A DNA stretch of 64,000 nucleotides, from positions 22,324,170 to 22,388,169 of the forward strand of contig OZ038467.1 of NCBI GenBank assembly GCA_964036295.1. Reading direction: 5' to 3'. The notes beneath the pieces were generated by a model. That model saw nothing but the letters and a program-made list of their open reading frames with translations. It did not search any database and had not been told where the DNA came from. This DNA comes from Plumapathes pennacea. Lineage: Eukaryota > Cnidaria > Anthozoa > Antipatharia > Myriopathidae. Shown here one piece after another: positions 9,684 to 21,165 of the stretch. The first letter of the stretch is position 1, and each line of letters opens with the position of its first letter. The position numbers were made by a program, and so were the translations under genes.

Positions 9684-11544
9684 GTAGGGCAACATTCCAG
9701 AGTTCATTTTGTTTTTCTTACTTTTAATATTATACTTTATTCTCCCAACCTGGAAACTGCATAAGGAGTTGCATCGGCGCTAATTTGATGATTAGGCGTG
9801 TGAAGGAGACGTTCCTAAATACAGAAATTCAAAAGAAACCCAATCACTAGTGCTTATTGCTATCGCCACTTGCTTTCTTTAGTGGGAAAGTCTCAATCAG
9901 GTTTTCTTTTGTGCCGATTGGCCGAGATTGCTATCAAACTTGTTTGGACTCGCGGCTTAAAATTGGAGTCGAAGCTTGTACTTAAATATATACTAGAAAT
10001 ACGATAATCGCAGATACCCCTCGCTCTGACATTGATGGGACTTTCACTTTGGTACTCCCAAGAAGAGTAGCCTTTGTTTTACCGAAATGTTGACTCAATC
10101 TTTTCTTCGAAGTCAAATGCTACACGCAAAGGAAGGAGAAAAATAATGGTGTGTGTTATACTTTTGCGTTGAAAAAAAGAATCGATTGCGTGACGAAGTA
10201 CGTATTTCCCACGTTCGGTCGGCACGACAAATTAATTTATACAGTCTGCCAAGCACGTTCTCAAAATCTAATACTCAAATTTTGAAGTTGGTCGGCCGTC
10301 GTAGTACGGGAAAAAGAAACACTGATTTTCCAATTTTGAATTCATAGGCAGTACAATTAAATAGGCTTCCTGTGCGATTTGTTTTTACTCTGGACTTGCA
10401 TGCACAAGACTCAGGCATGCATGTTTAATGAGCTGAAATTGTTTTATACGTGAACGCGCTCAAAACAGCATGATTTCTCCCAGAATCAAAGCAAAACTTG
10501 AACGGTTTACTTCAAAGTATACACGGCTTCAGACCTAGTCATACTTCTAAGGGCTTATGAACGATTCTCGCTGCAATCACCGCATGTCAAATTACAGTAT
10601 TTGTTACAGTTTTAGTCTTGAAAGAAATAATAAGACATCTGACTAAATCATTTAAGACTCCAAGTTCCGATTGCTCTGAGCCAATACGGTAGCCGAAACT
10701 GGCGACAGAAGCGTATTAAAAGAATACTTCGAGGGAAAATGATCAGCATACAGATTTTAATACATTCTTGAAGTGATCGAGTTACAAGATACGGGTAGAA
10801 TATATTTGTCACGGTGATTGTTCGCTTTCCACTGACTAAACTTTGTTGCTTGTCCTTTCTGAATAAGGATCTGAGTTTAACACAAGACGGTGTCTGAAGC
10901 TCCGATTTGCTTCCAAGCGCTGTTTCCTTTGCGGAGCCGTTTCTTCGGCACGCTTCCGTTGATGATGCTGTCGGTTATCAAATGTTTGTCGTCTTTTCTC
11001 TAGACGTATTTGGCGCTATTCGATTGTTTCACGATTTCGCCTCGCCCATGCTAGTTCCCTTTTCTTTTGCAGACGAGCTTTGCGAGACCTTGCTGTGTCA
11101 AGTTTTCCAGTTTTCAAATTCATTTTCGTGAACGCAGTTACGTACAGTTGTTGCTTCGTTCAAACCTTTGTTTGACCTCGCTTTGACGCTAATCGATAAT
11201 TATTATTACGTCATTGCCTTAGAGGTCGCCCTATGACAGACTGACTGACGAACATTAGATTTCGAGATGGCGACTCGCTTGGAGAATTTGCTGCATTAGC
11301 GCCGTGATTATTACCCTCGCTTCGCTCGGGGACTACAGTCGAACCGCGTTATTTCGAAGTCAAGCCAATCCCCTTGTATTTACCGTTATTTTACCAGTCA
11401 TTTACTATTGGCTATTTCGAACTCGAATTATAATAGAATACAGTAAAATACAATACATTCAAAGTATTGCCTCTTGTGGGGTCGTGTATCAGCATCTCTT
11501 CCAGCTTGCATGTTTGTTTGTTTGTTTGTTTGTTTTCTACACAG
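9684..11544. other. Intron-like spacer in copy 1; duplication break near 10412
   Basis: Holds repeat R1 in reverse orientation (about 9995-10240). Similarity to copy 2 stops near 10412. The rest, about 10413-11540, has short open frames with no recognisable product, and an ATT/TGTTTG-rich stretch just before the next exon. Confidence 0.6.
9995..10240 (-). repeat. Dispersed repeat R1, copy 1 right (inverted)
   Basis: Reverse complement of about 5240-5475, read from CTAGAAATACGATAATCGC onward. One further copy of this pair exists in copy 2. Confidence 0.8.
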
Positions 11545-11676
11545 CATCTGTTTCTGGAGACCGCAAAACTCTCCACCTGAACGACACTTTTCAGTTGAGA
11601 CATATTAGTGCAACTTACCGCACAGGAAACTGTAACTACTCCCTTGCGGCGGAAGTGGGATTGCTGACCAGAAACA
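11545..11676 (+). pseudogene. PKHD1L1-like: PKHD1L1-like exon directly downstream of second G8 (truncated)
   Basis: After the acceptor CTACACAG the frame joins in phase with the 9498-9683 exon and reads ...RHISATYRTGNC and LAAEVGLLTRN. That is the stretch that follows the G8 domain in G8 proteins, ahead of the beta-helix. No donor follows; similarity stops at about 11676 and the sequence runs straight into an IPT-region exon in another frame. Copy 2 has no equivalent exon, so the breakpoint is private to this side. Confidence 0.7.
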
Positions 11677-11698
11677 CCTTTTTCTATCGATCAACTTC

Positions 11699-12320
11699 AA
11701 AGTTTTGCGTTTACATCAGTGGTCGTGGGCAAGTGCTTTTCAAACTGATGTGACGTATGGCGTCCAACAGACACGTGATTCAACCGCCGCGGAGTATGAC
11801 GGGACAGGTTTTAAGAGCTTACGGAGCGGAAGTGGTTTGTTCACGTTTAGTTTCCAGGCTCCTGGGATTTATTACTACTCCAGTGATGCTGTAGATCCAT
11901 ACGGGGTTATAACTATGAAAGGCAGGGTGATTGTGAAAGGCCTGCATTCGACCTCCACACAAGTCAAGCTCAAAGTTGGACAATTTTCTGCTCTTTCTAA
12001 TGTATCAGACCATGGCCCTCATCAATCTGTGTCTTCAGGTTGCTCGCCTGGCATTACTACTAGCATACCAGGATGCTCTGCGGCAGATCCCCTGATGAGT
12101 ATTTTATCATCACAAAGCTTTGCATTCTGGGAGTATACACCGGAAGTAACGTCCATACGCCCAAATTTGGAAGTTAAATCGACTGTGCTGACAATTGAAG
12201 GGTTTGGACCTGCAGGCTGCCATAATGACGTCAGAGTTGGGCCATGTGACTGTGTGATTCTCACCAGCAGCAACAATAAGATCACGTGCCAAATTGCAGT
12301 AAACAGCAGCTTCCAAGCAG
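11699..12320 (+). pseudogene. PKHD1L1-like: Cupredoxin-like plus IPT/TIG exon of a PKHD1L1-like protein
   Basis: The frame reads QWSWASAFQTDVTYGVQ, then FTFSFQAPGIYYYSSDAVD and GVITMKGRVIV. This is the cupredoxin-like fold placed among IPT repeats in the N-terminal half of fibrocystin-family proteins. An IPT domain starts at PEVTSIRPNLEVKSTVLTIEG and the exon ends at 12320 before GTAGGG, phase 1. It has no acceptor at its left side, where it abuts the truncated post-G8 exon. In the normal protein this region lies far upstream of G8-2, so the local order is not collinear with copy 1. Confidence 0.75.
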
Positions 12321-12633
12321 GTAGGGACCACGTGCTTTTTGAAACAATTTTGATGCTGCATCGTTCTGTGAAAAAACGTGTAAATAAGTGTCTTTGCTCT
12401 GTAATCATACGAGTGATTACGACATCGCTCGACCGCGTTTCTACACTTTTATCAGTGTTTGCTTCATTACGCCCATCACATCACATTCCATACCTGATTA
12501 GCAATGGTTACTACCAGTGAAGTTATGTTTGTTGACATGCTTTAGAAATCGTTGTTACAACCCTTGTTACAATAGTTAACAAAACAATTATAATGCTTTT
12601 GTTTTTGTTTATTGGTTTCTCTTTTGTAACCAG

Positions 12634-13465
12634 GCGTTCTTTATGAAGTTGAGGTCCGTGTAAACAACAGAGCTTTAGCCGTGAAAAACATTGCTAACCG
12701 GCCAAACGGGACATTTACTTTGATACCCACTGTATTCACAATCTTACCTTCCAGCGGTTCTCTGATGGGAGGGGCAGAGATCGCAGTGACTGGAGAAGGA
12801 TTTCCACTTTCTCTTGAAGATGGTTCAATTCCATGAAAAACAACTTCTGTACTTTGCTCTCCTCTTCATACACTCAAATCAAGTGCCGTACGTTACCAAG
12901 TAAGGTTCCCAAGGCGTTTACTTTATCACTCCGCGTTGGAAACACGGAAAGTCTATGTCTTCTATCAGATGGGTGCAACTTCCTTTACGCGGATGAACAA
13001 ACACCAAGAGTTGATTCTGTCGTTCCTGACACAATCGTACACTACCATTTCTGACGTTAATGTAAAAGTCGGAAACTTCTCGTGCGCAGTGACGTCATCA
13101 TCGCAATACATGGTTGAGTGTCGCGCTGGTGCAGTTGTGGCGGGAAAACACGCAACAATCATTCATGTAAATTCCAAGGGATATGCTCTTTTTGGTGCAA
13201 GTGCCCCGAAGGAGATCAAAAGTGTTGCTTTAATATCAAACATTGCACCAACAGAGGGCAGCGTAATGGGAGGAACTGAAATAACCATTAACGGCAGCGG
13301 GTTTGATCTACGTCATACTCGAGTACAAATTAGCAAGAGCTACTGTGTCACTATCCGTGTGACGACATCTGAAGTCATTTGTCAGACTATAGCACACGCT
13401 GTAAAATCGTAAGGCTTGTGGGATGTAGCTTAATGACTATAGCACACGCTGCAGGATCGTTCGAG
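12634..13465 (+). pseudogene. PKHD1L1-like: IPT/TIG repeats, broken exon
   Basis: Starts in phase after TTTTGTAACCAG and reads VLYEVEVRVNNRALAVKN, then SSGSLMGGAEIAVTGEGF, then a stop at about 12832. The protein resumes in other frames (VPKAFTLSLRVGNTESLCL; VNVKVGNFSCAVTSSSQYMV; APTEGSVMGGTEITINGSGF). At least two to three frame breaks and missing strands are implied, and near the 3' end a segment of about 49 bp (ACTATAGCACACGCTG) is duplicated at 13385 and 13434. The donor after TCGAG at 13465 is intact and joins in phase to the next exon. Each IPT is an Ig-like extracellular fold. Confidence 0.7.
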
Positions 13466-13492
13466 GTGCGTATGTACTTAAGTTTATTATTT

Positions 13493-13700
13493 TCCTCGCC
13501 TTTTACTCCCAAGTTCAAAATGCAGATTCTCCCAACCTGTTAAGAGGAAATTATACGTCGAGTGATGTAGTGAGAATTGATAGTTTATCTGCTATCATCT
13601 GAGTAAATTATCAAAAGCCAAGTTTTCCTTTCTGTATGATATACTTGTGCTGCCGAAATTGAAGGAGAAAATTGATCACACTTGGGAGTGAAAAGGTTAA
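13493..13700 (+). mobile_element. TTAA-flanked MITE family M1
   Basis: About 205 bp from TTTTACTCCCAAGTTCAAA to GGGAGTGAAAAGGTTAA. This is one of at least six copies of one family in the window (also 16210-16291, 16370-16498, 29004-29205, 31105-31313, 36290-36420). The outer ends are inverted (AACCCTTTCACTCC and GGAGTGAAAGGGTT). Confidence 0.75.
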
Positions 13701-13907
13701 CCAAATAAATGAGAACAATTTACTTTTATCTGGATTATTCTGAAAAGTTTTGGCTCAGGCAGACTGACCTTAGTTCAGTTATGCGCACAACGAAAAAAGG
13801 GATAGCTTTTATCCTTTCCAGTACTGCAGCGATCCCATCAAGATTCCATAGATGTTCTAACCCTATTAACGTTTTCTTTCTTACTAAGAACTGTCTGTTA
13901 CTTGCAG

Positions 13908-14590
13908 GTTACCGTTACCACGGATACCCAGAAATTCCCAAGTCTACGATACGTGTACAGGCATTTTAGTACTCCCGTGATCAAGGCCGTTGCTCCATCC
14001 ATAGGTCAGGGAGACATCACAGTGACTATCAAAGGTTCTGGTTTTGATAAAGATCCCGCAAAAGTGGACGTTCGTGTTGCTAATACTTCTTGTACAGTGG
14101 AAACCTCCAGCGAAACTACAATTCAGTGTCGACTGACCGGTCACGCCGCGGGAAAGTATAATGTTGTTGTTCTTATACATGATAAAGGATTTGCTGCGTA
14201 CGAAGACTCCACGCCCGTTCGCTTCACTTACCAAATCCAAAATGAACAGTGTAAGTCCAAGAGAGAGTAGCTTTGGTGGAGGGAGGATTATTAAAGTCAC
14301 AGGAGAAGGTTTTGATTGGTCTACAGTCCTCAGTATCTGTGGAAAAACCTGTAATCTACAGTCGTGGACCTTTAAAGAGCTGAGGTGTGAAGTGCCCGCT
14401 TATACTGAATTCGTGAAATTGGATGAGGGAGACAATTCTTGCGACGCTATTGTGAGCGGAGGTAATGGTGTGGTGACATCTAAGTCAAACTTTTTCTTTT
14501 ACAATGTTTCCATGACGTCATATATTGATTCAGTCATGCCTCGACGTGGTGGAACTGGAGGTGGTGTGCTCCTTACAATCAAAGGCTCAG
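13908..14590 (+). pseudogene. PKHD1L1-like: IPT/TIG repeats exon with one frame break
   Basis: Acceptor CTTGCAG at 13907. The frame reads VTVTTDTQKFPSLRYVYRHF, an IPT (IKAVAPSIGQGDITVTIKGSG) and AAGKYNVVVLIHDKGF. Near 14250 a one-base shift leads to the next IPT (SVSPRESSFGGGRIIKVTGEG), then a third start (PRRGGTGGGVLLTIKGSG) at the donor GGTGAGT after 14590. The cysteine-containing loops expected of IPT domains are present. Only one lesion was seen, so this exon is better preserved than its neighbour. Confidence 0.75.
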
Positions 14591-14636
14591 GTGAGTCTGG
14601 TGTCAGCGTTTGCAATTCTGTACCTGCATATGACAT

Positions 14637-15130
14637 AACACACCACAGCACAACACAAAGTACAATATATGGTGGAGTAATGTATCCGTATAATAGGTAC
14701 ACGTGCGCTACAATATAAACTGTGCAACACAACACAAAGTACAATATATGGTGGAGTAATGTATCCGTATAATAGGTACACGTGCACTAAAATATAAACT
14801 GTGCAACACAACACAAAGTACAATATATGGTGGAGTAATGTATCCGTATAATAGGTACACGTGCGCTACAATATAAACTGTGCAACACAACACAAAGTAC
14901 AATATTTGGTGGAGTAATGTATCCGTATAATAGGTACACGTGCGCTACAATATAAACTGTGCAACACAACACAAAGTACAATATATGGTGGAGTAATGTA
15001 TCCGTATAATAGGTACACGTGCACTAAAATATAAACTGTGCAACACAACACAAAGTACAATATATGGTGGAGTAGTGTATCCGTATAATAGGTACACGTG
15101 CACTACAATATAAACTGTGCAACACAACAC
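14637..15130. repeat. 79-bp minisatellite, about six units
   Basis: Units repeat every 79 bp, with landmarks ACAATATATGGTGGAGTAATG, cut here at 20 bases or less in each unit, and AATAGGTACACGTGC. They differ by single bases (CGCTACAAT against CACTAAAAT). The period is not a multiple of three, so the minus-strand open frames across it are repeat artefacts. It lies in what would be an intron after the IPT exon. Confidence 0.95.
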
Positions 15131-15857
15131 AATGCGTAGGACATCATCTGTAGGTCCACTTACAGGTGCACAGCCCACCACACCACATCACTCCACACCA
15201 CAATATACACCATAGGCTTAGCATGCCATAACAACATAACATAACATAACATCGTACAGCATGTACACAATATGGTGTCCCACACATCATATGTATAATA
15301 TCTATATAAATCCCAGTCAGATAGGCACCTTTATCTCAGATGTCTTATTTTCTAATCACTCTGCAGTGAAACGAGAACAAATCATTTTGACACTAATTAC
15401 CATCAAACATACAAGAATCAGGAATGGGCATCTCGTTTATTGATAGCCAGGCTTACAATATAATGGGCAGTGAAACAGTAGCCAATTAACAATATATGAG
15501 GACTAATACAATATCAATTGATATCTGGCACACAATAGTAATTCTTAACAGGGGCAATAATGACTAACTTGCACACCGTAACAAAACTAAAGAAATTTGA
15601 CGGAAGGTAAACGAGAGATGCCGCCGAGTGACACTTGCTTGCGAAACAGGCCTTATATACCGTACCTTCTCACGAATAGTCATGCACACTTCACAACTAT
15701 GAACAGAGTGAATACCAACACGTCCGAGCTACCGCGACAAGCGTGAATTCCAAACGTGACAAAATACATTTTTCTAGGTTTCAGCTTAAGTCGCCATGGC
15801 AACAAGGTGTCCATCGGCGGAGTCAGGTGTAATATTACGCTCCATTCAACTACGGAG
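15131..15857. other. Non-coding, with (ACATA)n-like stretch
   Basis: Low-complexity ACATAACATA at about 15226-15255 and unremarkable AT-rich sequence. No gene supported. Confidence 0.6.
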
Positions 15858-16112
15858 ATATATTGCACGATGTGGTTTAAAACGTTTCTAAAATTATGTC
15901 ACATTTTGCCTCTATAATGCGGGTTCTCATCCCAATTTTAAGAATAGGCCTTTTTCTCAGGGTTCGTCTAGCTAACTCAAAGTGTTTTCATTTCTCAGGA
16001 ACCAATCCTCAGAGACTACGCCTAAGATTGCTGAAGTCTGATCCTTCACAAGTCCTTCGGTTAGCAATCTGGTATTCCACACCTCAACGCTTGGACGTTT
16101 ATCGTAAGGGAG
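15858..16112 (+). repeat. Short block homologous to 30066-30317
   Basis: About 250 bp, intron end plus exon start, match the downstream gene closely (shared AATTATGTCACATTTTGCC and onward). Similarity stops abruptly after GTTTATCGTAAGGG. It shows that copy 1 once extended, at least in part, to C-terminal exons. Confidence 0.85.
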
Positions 16113-16174
16113 TCTACATACAGCCAACTAACGCACAACTTAAGATGATTTACTTCGACGCATTTTCAGCCTGA
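15999..16174 (+). pseudogene. PKHD1L1-like: Stray PKHD1L1-like C-terminal exon, truncated
   Basis: After TTTCTCAG the frame reads TNPQRLRLRLLKSDPSQVLR and WYSTPQRLDVYRKG, matching the exon at 30203. From about 16112 the sequence is unrelated and reaches a stop at 16174. It is a fragment of the duplicated gene left beside the minisatellite. Confidence 0.8.
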
Positions 16175-16209
16175 GAACTACCTTGTCTCTTGTATGGTCG
16201 AATCCGTGG

Positions 16210-16291
16210 AATATTATGCCCTTACCATATTTCTGGTGAGAAACTGAAGTAGAAAATCGAAGTTGATCACTTTCGGGAGTGAAAGGGTTAA
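16210..16291 (+). mobile_element. MITE family M1, 3' half
   Basis: Ends with TTTCGGGAGTGAAAGGGTTAA. Only the right half of the family consensus is present. Confidence 0.65.
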
Positions 16292-16369
16292 CGCAATCTT
16301 CAAACTGTATTGCATACTTGTTATAGACGAAACGAAACATTCTAAGATTATTGAAAGCCGAATACTATA

Positions 16370-16498
16370 GTAAGGAGAACTTGGCTTTTGATGCCTTGCC
16401 CAGGTGATAGCTGATTGAACTATCAGTTCTCACTACATGACTCATACATTTAAAAGTTGGGAGAATCTGCAATTTGAACTTGGGAGTGAAAGGGTTAA
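16370..16498 (-). mobile_element. MITE family M1, reverse orientation, partial
   Basis: Reverse complement of the left part of the family, ending with GGGAGTGAAAGGGTTAAG. It lies about 80 bp from the partial forward copy. Confidence 0.65.
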
Positions 16499-16973
16499 GA
16501 TGATGAGCCAATATTATAACTAGAATATGTATTGGTAAATATTCTGTCATGGCTGTGATAATAAAACAGACAAACACGCTAAGCTCACAAAGAAAAGCAT
16601 TTACTTTGACCACTTCCGCTAAAAATAAATTTCACTTCCGGTCTGTATAGATTGCCATTTTAAAAGCATTTTTTATATTGTCAACCCAAAGTTTTTCTTC
16701 GAAACATGATACTTGCACGTTTTTATTGTTCCTATCTTTGATTGAAAGTGATTCAAATAATAAAAAAGATAGTTCAAATGTACGGTTCGGTCTATGTACT
16801 TTTACTTCCGGTCCAAGATGGCGGCCATTTTGAAAATACGCCTTAACTCGGAAACCCATCATTTTTTGTGGTGGCACTATATCCATAATTGATAGGCACA
16901 CTAAAACCTGTCTTTCTGCCAAATTTGATGCTTTTAACCGAAAGTGAACAATCCATGCACATATCCGCTCCAC
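16499..16973. other. Spacer before duplicated copy 2
   Basis: Non-coding. Contains CACTTCCGG and ACTTCCGGTCCAAGATGGCGG-type motifs of 20 bases or fewer (16632, 16804), common in animal promoters, but no adjoining first exon was found. Confidence 0.45.
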
Positions 16974-17262
16974 TATTATGGTTGGCGCGAAGGACTGGAT
17001 TTTTTGGTGGCCTGGCTACTCAGCTTGATGCTGAGCCTGGCTACTCAGCAGTTGTTTTGGAGTTGAAGGAAGTGAACAAGGATTTTGCATGTTAAAAATT
17101 TGTCTTCTTGTGGCAGAAGTCTGGTTAAGGGATTATGCCAAGGTTAGTGTATGATTTTACCGATCCCCGGTTGTGTATCTCGGAACGTGAGAATTTTTCT
17201 CCTCATTTTTCGTGTGCATAGAAGACACAGTGTTGTTGTTGTAACAATAGCAGTAAACTTAA

Positions 17263-18619
17263 GGTATCAGGATACCCTCCGGACTTTGCCAGATTGGAAA
17301 AAAAATTTTTTGGCTTAACGAAATTACTACATGTTTTACCTTGTGTTTCTGAAAACAAAATTTGGATACCTATTTTTTTCCCCGAGATATTTAAACGAAA
17401 GGATTTTATCTTTCTCTTTCTCGCCGGAAACTAGCTGTCAGCAGATCGTTAGTGTCACCCGTAACTGCGCAGCATGCGGCTTGCGCGTCAGTCGCGCAAA
17501 ACAATAAAGTACAAATTTTAGCCGCGCAACAGGTAACGCATGACTAACAGCAAATCTGCAAGAATAACGAAATACCGCAAGAAGTCTTTCCTTGTACGCC
17601 TTTGTGAACGCTTTTCTATGTTTACGCTGAAACAAATTAAATATAACCACGTGAGCGACGAAATGTCACAACGTGTGATTCTTGCACAATGCCGGTTTAT
17701 AAACCTAGAGCAGCGCGTGGACCATGCTCGATGATGGTGGCTCAAGAGCACTCCTGCTTTTCGCAGCTCTCTTTTTAGAACGAGTTTGTCGTTTGCTTGA
17801 ACTCATTCCGAATTCCAACTGTGGCTGCAAAAGGTTGAATTGGTGTTGAGTGGTGAGTGCAACTGTGAAGGGAAAATAGATGTTGCAAAACTTACCCCAA
17901 CGAAGCGTTGATGTCCGTAGTTATACACGGCGGTCTTTTGTGCTGCGTGTTTCAATTACCTACAAAGATGCCTGGAAAGTCTCTATGCGAAAGCACTAAC
18001 TGCGGTGTTTTGACAGATTGCTGACAGATGAGGCGATTATGTAAACAGGTTTCCGGCTCCCTGGTCAGAATCTTTTAAATGTGTTTTTCTCGGTGTTTTT
18101 AAAACGCGGAAAAGTGTTTCTTTCGGAAACCTGCATTTCAATGGATTTTAATCGATTGGCTTGAAACTTGGCAAATATGTGAATGAATATCAAAGCTACA
18201 AAAAGGTGTCTCCGATTTTATTTCTTTTTTTTCGTTCGGAAGATATGTCCGCTTTTGTCTTGCGCATAGCTAGAAATATGATCGGCCAACTTTAAAAGTC
18301 AATAACTTTGTATATGGACAAGATATCAAAATTCGGAGACACCTTTTTTTTCTTCATTGTGTCAACAGTAAGCTGAAACAATAAATAATCAAATCGGGTA
18401 AAATCCGAGTGACATTAGGCTTTTTTAATGAGGCAAGGTCAAAATTCACTCGGAAGCTGATAACTTTCTTTCTTTAGCAAATTCAAAAAATATAAAGCTT
18501 TAAACTAAATCTGTGATTGTTGAGCTTTCAGAAAATATATACTTTATTATTAGTTAAATGTAACGCTAGCGCGAAAAATGGGTTTGAACGCATGTCGTTC
18601 ACGAGGGTATCCTGATACC
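17263..18619. mobile_element. 1357-bp TTAA-target DNA transposon, non-autonomous
   Basis: Perfect 17-bp terminal inverted repeats, GGTATCAGGATACCCTC at 17263-17279 and its complement at 18603-18619, sit between TTAA target duplications (17259-17262 and 18620-18623). Copy 1 retains the uninterrupted site with a single TTAA at 527-530. The TIR tip is itself a palindrome (GGTATC, AG, GATACC). TTAA targeting and precise ends are the hallmark of piggyBac-type elements. No transposase-length frame is present; the largest frames (about 70-77 codons) are unrecognisable. It inserted after the duplication or excised precisely from copy 1. Confidence 0.92.
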
Positions 18620-18623
18620 TTAA

Positions 18624-20660
18624 TGTACAGTAGAACGTCACGAATTTCGCTACTGTTATGTTACGTTCCTGTCAGGCTCGTACACAGTATATATTGCAAC
18701 AGTTAGTAATATACACATGACACATGAAGAACGAAAAATTTTTCCGGTTTTTGTATGGTTCATTTTCGCTACTGTTATGTTACGTTCCTGTCAGGCTCGT
18801 GTCACGCTGTAGAACCAAAATCTTTTCAGGTTTTTGTATGGTTGTTTTTCGCCGCTGTCAGGTTCTTAGTTTCAGGTTTCTGTCTGGGTCATTCACGCTC
18901 GTTTCGGGGTCAAAATTAATGCCCGATTTTGGTTTCTGTCAGACTGTGAATTTTCGTACGGGTAGACACAGTATATATTGCAACAGTTGGTAATATACAC
19001 ATGACACACGTAACGTTACACGTCTAATTTATACAAGAACAATACAGCACGTTTTATTGTTATGAGCTCTTTGGAGTGAAAACTGGGATGTGTTAAGGAA
19101 TTATTTCACTTACTTTTGAAGAGTGGCTGTACAAATTATAAAAGTTCAAAGTATTCTGAATTTTGGCTACAAAAAGCATTCGTCTCCATTATTCATTTAC
19201 AGTAAAACCTATGTTAAATGGACCCTCATTGAACACCTGCTTAGGTTCTGATATTTTCTTCACATAGTAAAATGAATCCATATTTAGTGGATACCTATAT
19301 GAAGCATACAATTCAAGGATGTACCTAACTAAGTGCTAATACTAAGGACTGCTGTTTAGCTTGTTGACAACAAAGATAAACATTGAAAACCTTGTAAGAA
19401 TAGAAATTGCTAACTGACAGGAAATGACTAATTAATAATTAATCCATTGAACTGACTAAACTGAACAGAATAAATGCACAATGATGAAACTATTCAACTA
19501 AGAAATATATAGGATGCTAACACAGCAAAGCTGAGCAAATCAATTTGGATGAAATACTAGATAATAGAGCAAAGGTTTAAGTCAAACACAACTAAATAAC
19601 ACTGAGTTTGATACAACTTGAATTGAATTAGTGCTTATACAGAGTGAGTAATGGAATTGTTTGAGGTACTACTGAACTGGAAAATATGCAAATCAACTGA
19701 GCTAGAAACTGAACCTAAACCTAATTGTAGTATGAAGCTAAATAGCGAGAGAGAATAAACTAAATTGAACCTTGTGCTTCAATATACTTGCTTAACAAAT
19801 CATATAAACAATAAACTACTTTTGGTAAGGAAATATGCACAGATAATTGTCTGAGGATATTATCTGTTCCAAGAAGTGAACAGTTGCCCAAGAGCTAAGC
19901 TTGAGGGCAACTGTGAGCTTCAAGGAACAGAAAATGTCCAAGAGACATTACCAAAAACATAGATACAAGAAAACTGCTTTTTAGTTCAACCTCACCTGGA
20001 ATTCTTCTCCTGCCTATGGTCACCATACACAGCCAAACATCAGGCATTGATCTAAAACGTCCAAAGACGAGCTACAAATTTATACTAAACTATCCACCAC
20101 ACGAAGTATCATTATTATTTAGATAGGCTCAAGTCCCTAAATCTGCTTCCCTAAATATTGTAATGCAATACTGCAGGGAACTCAGCAATATGATTCTGCT
20201 GTACAAGTTTAAATCTGGCCTTATGCACATTTATTGTTATAAATATTTTATCCCAGCTACCTGTTACTGTGTAACCTGGAACCTGACTTTAAGAATGTTA
20301 GTTTAACCTCTCATTATAGGCAAAATTATTTTATTTCTTCTTACTTTCCAAGAGGCATTAAGTTATGGAACACTCCCCCCCCCCCCCTCAACTGTAAAAG
20401 CTGTACAACTCTTCCATCTTTTAAAATGTAAACTACACAATTTATAAAGCAACAAACTATCATCATATCAGCCACTATAGCCTTTTATTGTTGTAGCTTT
20501 CCTATTCTTCCTGTTTCATTCTGTGATTTGATATATTTTTGTAGGGGTTATTTTTCTAGGGAACAGTGGTCACTCAGGACTCTGCCTTGTTATTGTTTCT
20601 TGTCACATGCTTACTCACTTTTTTTCCATTTCTATTTTTTATCACTTTGTATTTTTACTT
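18624..20660. other. Non-coding duplicated spacer (copy 2)
   Basis: Equivalent of 531-2370 with small indels and an added stretch near 18640-18830 in which the AGGTTTTTGTATGGTT motif is repeated. No gene supported. Confidence 0.6.
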
Positions 20661-20679
20661 AGTGACAAACTCGATAAAC

Positions 20680-21165
20680 CTCCTATGCCCTGGCCCAACT
20701 GGAACATGAGCTGCTTTGGTGTTATTTCAAAAAAGAAGCAGCCTGGAAAATGACACTTGATCCTAGACCTGTCCAGTCCGGTAGGTGGCAGTGGAACAGT
20801 GGCATTACAAAGGAGGAATTCTCAGTACAATACATGAAAGTGGATGACATCACTGCTGGCATTTTGGCATGGGGACAGGAATCCTTGATGGAAAAATCAT
20901 ACAGAAGATTGACATCAGCTGCCGGGTATGAAATGGCACAATCAATATTTTGTTTACATAGTACTGTACTTCCCTTTGGCCTTCAATCAGCCACTGTCAT
21001 TGTCTGCTATTGCAGACTTAGTAGAGTGGATCCTAATCCACAACCACAGGGTGGAGGTTCTACTGTATTATCTGAATAAGTTTCACACCCTGAGCCCCCT
21101 AATTTTCCAGTGTATTAGGACCACTTGGATTTGTGCCTTGGAAAGTTCATGGAAGTTCATGAAGA
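20680..21165 (+). pseudogene. Reverse-transcriptase fossil, copy 2
   Basis: Same fragment as 2381-2880. Pieces VLPFGLQSA and AIADLVEWILIHN are legible in different frames. The catalytic motif position reads YLNK, so it is also inactive, through a different change from copy 1. The stop after QPGK is shared, so that lesion predates the duplication. Confidence 0.7.

Larger units (their letters stand above)
244..10412 (+). repeat. Large duplicated segment, copy 1
   Basis: This block matches 16974-28438 almost base for base over most of its length, in the same orientation. It starts in a TTATGGTTGGCGCG stretch and similarity ends just after CTCTGGACT near 10410. It contains an RT fossil, minisatellite, Harbinger-like MITE, WD40-like exon and the beta-helix/G8 exons. 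Relative to copy 2 it gains a 282-bp foldback at 3020-3301, lacks the 1357-bp TTAA element, carries an unrelated replacement at about 7275-7485, and keeps about 144 bp near 7705-7848 that copy 2 lost. Because each copy has private insertions and deletions, a real duplication is favoured over collapsed haplotypes, but not proven. Confidence 0.9.

Noticed and set aside
14499-15181. Series of minus-strand open frames of 64-81 codons
   Set aside because: They are one repeat frame shifted through a 79-bp minisatellite.
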